Part shown: positions 59,494-64,000 of the stretch, piece by piece
How the letters are laid out: every line of letters starts with the position of its first letter
Position numbering within the stretch: position 1 is the stretch's first letter
Source of the DNA: UBA6168 sp041752395
Lineage (GTDB): Bacteria > Bacteroidota > Bacteroidia > Chitinophagales > Saprospiraceae
Length of the DNA: 64,000 nt
Assembly (NCBI GenBank): GCA_041752395.1
Contig: JBGSWN010000040.1
Location: 6,423-70,422, forward strand
Direction: 5' to 3'
Position numbers and translations under genes: made by a program
Notes under the pieces: generated by a model
What the model was told of the DNA's origin: nothing
Seen by the model: the letters and a program-made list of their open reading frames with translations, nothing else
The model's database searches: none

Positions 59494-60182
59494 ATTTCCT
59501 TCAAGAAATAACCCATGCCGGGCTTGGTGTGGATGAGCTTTGGTTCATAGTTCTTATCAATTTTCTTGCGCAAAAAATTGATGTAAACGTCCACCACATT
59601 CGTGCCAGTGTCGAAGTTCACGTCCCAGACGAACTCGCTGATTTCCGAACGACTGACCACTCGTCCGTTGCGTTTCAGCAGGAATTCCAGCAGCGCAAAC
59701 TCTTTGGCCGTCAGCGAAATCGGCATTCCCTGGCGGTGAACCGTTTTTGCGCCAGTGTTCATCTCCAAATCCGCCACCCGCATGATGACATCCTGCTGCG
59801 CCTCGCCTTCCGAAGTGCTCCTCTTTAAAAAAACCTTGATGCGGGCCAGCAGTTCCCGAAAATCGAAAGGCTTGATGATGTAATCATCTGCCCCCGCATC
59901 GAAGCCAGTGATCTTGTTTTCGATGCTTTGCATCGCCGTCAACATGATGACCGGAACGCTGGGGTCTTTCGCCCGAACGCTGCGGCACACATCGTAGCCA
60001 CTCACATGCGGCAAGTTCACATCCAGCAGGATAAGGTCATATTTTTTTGAACCGGCCAAAAAATTGCCGACAGCCCCATCAGGGGCATGGTCAACTTGGT
60101 AGCCATTCTCCTCCAAGCCTTGCTTGATGGAGGCAGCTACTTTGGGTTCATCTTCGACAAAAAGTATAGAGGGTAAATTCAT
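59490..60182 (-). CDS. OmpR/PhoB-family response regulator
   Basis: 230 residues. The receiver domain has ILFVEDEPKVAAS, phosphoacceptor Asp54 in LILLDVNLPHVSGYDVC, PVIMLTAMQSI and YIIKPFDFRELLARI. The winged-helix C-terminal domain has KTVHRQGMPISLTAKEFALL, FLLKRNGRVVSRSEISEFVW and VDVYINFLRKKIDKN. It is encoded in an operon with the HAMP kinase, which starts 4 bp before its stop. The family binds tandem 11-bp-spaced repeats, and two such arrays lie just downstream at 57479 and 58060. Confidence 0.95.
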   Translation of the reverse strand: MNLPSILFVEDEPKVAASIKQGLEENGYQVDHAPDGAVGNFLAGSKKYDLILLDVNLPHVSGYDVCRSVRAKDPSVPVIMLTAMQSIENKITGFDAGADDYIIKPFDFRELLARIKVFLKRSTSEGEAQQDVIMRVADLEMNTGAKTVHRQGMPISLTAKEFALLEFLLKRNGRVVSRSEISEFVWDVNFDTGTNVVDVYINFLRKKIDKNYEPKLIHTKPGMGYFLKEI

Positions 60183-60332
60183 GTTGGCAAAAAACGGCTT
60201 TTGTCACATATTTTGAGAAAAAATGCTATTTCTTTTAATTGTACGTGACGATTCAGCGGGGGGTTCCGTTTTTTGACCCTTCACTGTCTTTAGTTTGTGC
60301 CAGAAGCTGGAATGAAGGACATACCATTTTTT

Positions 60333-60404
60333 TGTCATTGGTCATTGGTGTTGTTAAAGCCAGTTCTATATCCAATTGGCTAATGACCTCAATGACCAAT
60401 GACA
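60333..60404. repeat. 15-bp inverted repeat between amtB and the regulator
   Basis: TGTCATTGGTCATTG (60333-60347) and its exact complement (60390-60404), a long-loop palindrome. It lies between the amtB stop and the regulator start. It resembles short intergenic repeats seen in many bacteria; function unknown. Confidence 0.6.
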
Positions 60405-60407
60405 TTT

Positions 60408-61796
60408 CTATTCTACCAGCGGCAGCTCGGCCACCTTGCCATTTGCCTGCGGCACGAGCAGCGTTCCCTGCACATATTTTTCGTTGTGCTGGGTAGCGTC
60501 CAAGCCGATTTCTTCGTCAATGGAGCTTACCCGCATTGGCTCAATGAAATTTATCAATTTGAAGATGAGGAAGGAGACCACGCTACTGTAAACCACAGCG
60601 GCCAGCATTCCTTTTACTTGCGTAAAAAAGAAGGCGAAATTGCCGTAAATCAGTCCATCGGCACCGGCGCTGTTCACAGTTGTGCTGGCAAAAACACCCG
60701 TGAGCAACATGCCAACAATGCCCCCAAGGCCGTGGCAGGGGAACACATCGAGCGTGTCGTCCAACGAGGTTTTTTGCTTGTAGTGCACTGCCAAATTGGA
60801 GACGATAGCAGCAAATGCACCAATAAAAATACTTTGAGGAATTGGCACCAAACCAGCACCCGGCGTGATGGCTACCAAGCCAACCACCGCCCCAATGCAA
60901 AAGCCGAGCACAGAAGGTTTTTTGCCTTTCATAACATCGAAGAACATCCAGGAAAGGCCAGCCGCAGCCGCAGCGGTGTTGGTTGTTGCAAAAGCAGAAA
61001 CCGCCAAAGCGTTTGCACCCAGCGCCGAACCAGCGTTGAAGCCGAACCAACCGAACCAAAGCAAGCCCGTTCCGATGAGTACATAAGGAATATTGGCCGG
61101 TGGAATTTCACGGTTCTCGATGTGTGATTGTCGGCGCTTGAGCACCAGTGCGCCCATCAGCGCAGCGCAGCCAGCGGAGATGTGAACCACGGTGCCGCCC
61201 GCAAAGTCAAGGACGCCCATTTTGACCAAAAATCCATCAGGATGCCATGACCAGTGCGCCAGCGGTGCATAAACCAACAGGCTAAAAAGTGCCGTAAAAA
61301 CGATGTATGAGGTGAAACGGATGCGCTCCGCAACGGCGCCCACCACGAGGCCCGGTGTAATGATGGCAAACATGAGCTGGAAAAGTGCGAACAAGGTCTT
61401 GGGAATTGTTGGGGCCAATATCCAAGGTTCACCGGAAGCTACACCTTTGAAGAACAGAAATGTAGTGGGATTGCCCAAAAAGCCGCCAATGTCGTCGCCA
61501 AAGGCCAAGCTGAAACCAATCACGATCCACAGCACCCCGACGATACCCGCCGCCACCACGCTTTTAATCATGGTAGAAATAACGTTTTTGCGGTGCACCA
61601 TGCCACCGTAGAAAAAGGCAAGGCCGGGTGTCATAAGGAAAACCAAGGCAGTCGCCACCATTACCCAGGTGATGTCGGCGGCACTGTACTTGTCGCCGCC
61701 GTCGAAGTCCGGTAGCGCAGGAACGAAAATGGAGGCAATTGCTATCAGCGCTAGCAGAATAAATGGGGCTGCTTGTTTAGTAGTCAATTTTTTCAT
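60408..61796 (-). CDS. amtB: Ammonium transporter
   Basis: 462 residues from the ATG at 61796, with about 12 hydrophobic segments, the first possibly a signal-like helix. The Amt/Rh signature region has TPGLAFFYGGMVHRKNVIS, DFAGGTVVHISAGCAALMGA (first pore His) and CHGLGGIVGMLLTGVFAS (second pore His). The pathway for ammonium passage is therefore intact. No GlnK gene is adjacent in the window. A clear promoter lies at 61954-61985. Confidence 0.95.
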   Translation of the reverse strand: MKKLTTKQAAPFILLALIAIASIFVPALPDFDGGDKYSAADITWVMVATALVFLMTPGLAFFYGGMVHRKNVISTMIKSVVAAGIVGVLWIVIGFSLAFGDDIGGFLGNPTTFLFFKGVASGEPWILAPTIPKTLFALFQLMFAIITPGLVVGAVAERIRFTSYIVFTALFSLLVYAPLAHWSWHPDGFLVKMGVLDFAGGTVVHISAGCAALMGALVLKRRQSHIENREIPPANIPYVLIGTGLLWFGWFGFNAGSALGANALAVSAFATTNTAAAAAGLSWMFFDVMKGKKPSVLGFCIGAVVGLVAITPGAGLVPIPQSIFIGAFAAIVSNLAVHYKQKTSLDDTLDVFPCHGLGGIVGMLLTGVFASTTVNSAGADGLIYGNFAFFFTQVKGMLAAVVYSSVVSFLIFKLINFIEPMRVSSIDEEIGLDATQHNEKYVQGTLLVPQANGKVAELPLVE

Positions 61797-62312
61797 AAAC
61801 CCTTTTTTGTGATTAAGGAACTCATTATTCACACGTTCCTAACAGTCAAAAACTGATGACAGCACTTTGAAGTAATGCGCTGTTTAACCTTTGATAAATT
61901 GGCTTAATTAAGTTAAGTGGAATGAATGCTATTTTATTTGGTAGGAACTGGGGCAAAGGTAGCGCAAAACTGAAAGCAAGTCAAAAAAATAGTAAATTAT
62001 TGATTTTACCCCCATAAAAAATAGTAGTTTCGTCAATATAATCACCTTTAATCAATTTGAATAGAAATTTTAGGGGGGGGCATGGCTTAAAATGTTGTCA
62101 CCCTCTTTATTACGGCGAAAGCAATTTTTTAATTTTCCGTCCCGAGAAGCTTGCCTGCAATATGGTGGAGCAAGTAAAAAGCGACACGTCCGAGTTCAGC
62201 ATCGGGAATCTTTGTTGGCCGGAGATTCGGTGCATTGCTGGCGATGGACTGATTCCCTGCCGATTGCTACATTTGCCTGTTTTTATAAACCGGGCGCAGC
62301 ACAAAATACATT
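61797..62312. other. Spacer between divergent amtB and OsmC genes
   Basis: 516 bp. It contains the amtB promoter and leader at 61797-61985. A plus-frame ORF at 62057-62356 has no protein-like features and overlaps the OsmC gene. No gene is called here. Confidence 0.6.
61954..61985 (-). promoter_or_regulatory. amtB promoter
   Basis: On minus, TTTG (61982-61985) then 20 bp and TACCTTTG (61954-61961), the textbook Bacteroidota TTTG-N19/20-TAnnTTTG promoter. It lies 158 bp upstream of the chosen start, leaving a long 5' leader. Confidence 0.8.
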
Positions 62313-62735
62313 ATGCACATCACACTCCAACGCCTCAACGACGCCGTCCATTTTGAGGGAAAAAACGACGACGGCAACACCATTCAAATTGACGGCAGCC
62401 CCGATGTGGGCGGTGAGGGCAAGGGCGTTCGGCCCATGCAGCTCCTGCTCATGAGCCTGGCCGGGTGCAGCAGCATTGACGTGGTCACCCTTTTGAAAAA
62501 AATGCGCCAGCCACTCGAAGACATTCGGGTGGAGGTGAACGGCGTGCGGGATATGAACGAGGTGCCCGCTGTTTTCAAAAAAATCCACCTACAGTTTTTC
62601 CTGAAAGGCAATTTGGACGAGGCGAAAGTGAGAAAGGCCATCGGCATGTCCGTGGAGAAATACTGCTCTGTGGGGAGGATGCTGGACAAGACGGCGGAGA
62701 TTACGTGGGGGGTGGAGATTCATGAAACACATTGA
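62313..62735 (+). CDS. OsmC-family protein
   Basis: 140 residues. The OsmC/Ohr fold has GVRPMQLLLMSLAGCSSIDVVTLLKK (first redox Cys near 52) and SVEKYCSVGRMLDKTAEITW (second Cys). The pair of reactive cysteines is present. Members detoxify organic hydroperoxides or act as stress proteins in the cytoplasm. This length and motif suit the OsmC subfamily rather than Ohr. It is followed by a REP-like hairpin and the metZ gene on the same strand. Confidence 0.9.
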   Translation: MHITLQRLNDAVHFEGKNDDGNTIQIDGSPDVGGEGKGVRPMQLLLMSLAGCSSIDVVTLLKKMRQPLEDIRVEVNGVRDMNEVPAVFKKIHLQFFLKGNLDEAKVRKAIGMSVEKYCSVGRMLDKTAEITWGVEIHETH

Positions 62736-62739
62736 GCAT

Positions 62740-62835
62740 CGGGCGCTGCCCAATGCTGGTATATTTCGCCCTTTCAGGGCTTTTAAAAATCATAGCCCTG
62801 AAAGGGCGAAATCCGACAGAATAGGGCAACGCCCT
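62740..62835. repeat. REP-like palindromic element
   Basis: The core is TTTCGCCCTTTCAGGGCT (62764-62781) with its exact complement (62794-62811) around a 12-nt loop. Imperfect outer arms (GGGCGCTGCCCAATGCTGG to the left, TAGGGCAACGCCCT to the right) extend the palindrome to about 42 bp per side. It fits the intergenic REP-type repeats of Bacteroidota. Confidence 0.75.
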
Positions 62836-62861
62836 ATTGTTTGGAGTAATTGAAACAATAA

Positions 62862-64000
62862 ATGAAATTCGAAACCACCGCCATCCGAACCCAAACCGAC
62901 CGCTCCCAGCACCGGGAGCACAGCACCCCCATTTTCCCCACCAGTAGCTTCGTCTTCGAGGATGCCGAGCAGATGCGGGCCATGTTCGCCGACGAGGTGG
63001 AAGGCAATATCTACAGCCGTTTCACCAACCCCAGCGTGCGGGAGTTTGAGGAAAAAATGGCGTTGCTCGAAGGCGTGGAAGATGCCGTGGCCACGGCAAC
63101 GGGCATGGCGGCAGTCTTCGCTTCGTTCCTCGCTTTTTTGAAATCGGGCGACCACCTGCTGGCCTCGAAGGCGGTCTTCGGGTCGAGCTACACCATCCTC
63201 ACGCAATACCTGCCCAAGTGGGGCATCAGCTTCGACTGGCTGCCGACCGACACCGGAAAATGGCAGGAAATGGTGCGCCCGAACACCAAAATGCTCTTCC
63301 TCGAAACGCCTTCGAACCCCGGCCTCGACGTGATTGACCTCGCCTTCACCGGGCAGTTTTGTAAGCGCAACTCCTTGATTTTTAACATTGACAACTGCTT
63401 CGCAACGCCCTATTTACAGCAGCCCGCCCGGTTCGGGGCCGACCTGATTTCGCACTCAGCCACCAAGTGGATTGACGGGCAGGGGCGGGTACTCGGCGGC
63501 GTGGTGGCAGGCAGCAAGGCGATGATTGCCGAGGTGAAAAAACTCTGCCGCAGCACCGGGCCGTCGCTGTCGCCGTTCAACGCCTGGGTTTTATCAAAAA
63601 GCCTCGAAACGCTGGCTGTGCGCATGGACCGCCATTGCGAGAGCGCCCTTTTGCTTGCGCAATTTTTGGAGCAAAAAGGGCAGGTAGCGAGGGTCATCTA
63701 CCCCTTCCTCGACTCGCACCCGATGTGCAACGTTGCGAAGCAACAAATGAAAAAAGGCGGCGGCATCGTCGCCTTCGAGGTAAAGGATGGGCTGGAGCAG
63801 GGCCGCCGTTTTTTAAACAGCGTAAAAATGTGCTCGCTCTCCGCCAACCTCGGCGATACCCGCACCATCGTCACCCACCCGGCCAGCACCACCCACGCCA
63901 AACTGACCGAGGAGGCCCGGCAGGAAGTGGGCATCACGAGCAGTTTGGTGCGGGTATCGGTGGGTTTGGAGCACATTGACGATATTGTGGCAGATATTGA
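62862..64000 (+). CDS. metZ: O-succinylhomoserine sulfhydrylase-like enzyme, 5' part (cut by window end)
   Basis: PLP-dependent Cys/Met metabolism enzyme, 379 visible codons without a stop. The N-terminus MKFETTAIRTQTDRSQHREHSTPIF is that of gamma-family enzymes. Key residues include YSRFTNPSVREFEEKMALLEG, the cofactor-binding FNIDNCFATPYLQQP (Asp178), and SHSATKWIDGQGRVLGG with PLP Lys202. The late motif is SLGDTRT-like ANLGDTRTIVTHPASTTHA. The likely reaction is O-succinylhomoserine plus sulfide to homocysteine. The start at 62862 is supported by the immediate family N-terminus; the C-terminal end lies outside the window. Confidence 0.9.
   Translation, partial: MKFETTAIRTQTDRSQHREHSTPIFPTSSFVFEDAEQMRAMFADEVEGNIYSRFTNPSVREFEEKMALLEGVEDAVATATGMAAVFASFLAFLKSGDHLLASKAVFGSSYTILTQYLPKWGISFDWLPTDTGKWQEMVRPNTKMLFLETPSNPGLDVIDLAFTGQFCKRNSLIFNIDNCFATPYLQQPARFGADLISHSATKWIDGQGRVLGGVVAGSKAMIAEVKKLCRSTGPSLSPFNAWVLSKSLETLAVRMDRHCESALLLAQFLEQKGQVARVIYPFLDSHPMCNVAKQQMKKGGGIVAFEVKDGLEQGRRFLNSVKMCSLSANLGDTRTIVTHPASTTHAKLTEEARQEVGITSSLVRVSVGLEHIDDIVADI

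Noticed and set aside
62057..62356. 99-codon ORF on plus before OsmC
   Set aside because: It overlaps the OsmC start, has poor composition and begins after the amtB promoter without motifs.
1..64000. tRNA, rRNA, tmRNA or riboswitch
   Set aside because: No cloverleaf with TTCGAATC-like T-arm or other conserved RNA motif was seen; a covariance search would be decisive.

Overview
The window is chromosomal DNA of a gliding, polysaccharide-using member of the Bacteroidota. The evidence is SusC/SusD pairs, type IX secretion (T9SS) C-terminal sorting domains, a giant SprB-repeat adhesin, LytTR and OmpR two-component systems, and promoters of the TTTG-N19/20-TAnnTTTG kind. The mix (xylose isomerase, SprB/HYR giant protein, TIGR03364/DUF5690 phosphonate genes) would suit a Saprospiria- or Chitinophagia-like lineage, but that is inference. 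No rRNA or tRNA gene was seen.

Layout. 1-930: 5' part of a ParA ATPase gene and an AT-rich field of 18 AAGTA/TACTT pentamers (possible partition site). 940-7178: uxuA, xylB and xylA, with a two-gene ATPase/HNH pair resembling the Septu (PtuAB) anti-phage system between xylB and xylA. 7243-16147: lipoprotein, TonB receptor, beta-propeller/phosphoesterase, DoxX, YciI, two Crp-family regulators and a DUF3267 membrane protein. 16282-22939: membrane protein, haem c/VCBS lipoprotein, PhoX-like T9SS protein, paired hairpins and a MauG-type dihaem peroxidase. 23144-27486: LytTR regulator, its kinase and a TonB receptor. 27643-32785: a phosphonate-degradation cluster (FAD oxidase, DUF5690 transporter, phosphonatase-like HAD hydrolase, PhnZ-type HD oxygenase), all on the minus strand and interrupted by plus-strand toxin-antitoxin and Uma2 genes. 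33010-37886: SusD/SusC pair with a perfect 18-bp hairpin between the genes. 38314-41578: histone-H1-like protein and pyruvate phosphate dikinase. 41777-45040: second propeller/phosphoesterase and a KilA-N gene with an upstream palindrome that is echoed inside the gene. 45434-49906: hexuronate operon uxaC-MFS-uxaA, ending in a 20-codon stub of a uxaB-like gene. 50139-56945: coiled-coil protein and a 2,089-residue SprB/HYR protein. 57000-58110: two copies of an unannotated regulatory module with four 11-bp-spaced TTAAA repeats beside an OmpR-family two-component system (58111-60182). 60408-64000: ammonium transporter, OsmC protein, REP-like element and the 5' part of metZ.

How they fit together. 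UxaC, the MFS carrier, UxaA and UxuA would feed hexuronates to 2-keto-3-deoxygluconate, and XylA/XylB feed xylose to the pentose phosphate pathway. The truncated uxaB-like gene leaves this locus without a tagaturonate reductase. The phosphonate genes would release phosphate from aminoethylphosphonate-type compounds. The best candidates for new biology are the duplicated OmpR-type module, the Septu-like pair inside the xylose locus, the KilA-N palindrome echo and the ParA/AAGTA array.
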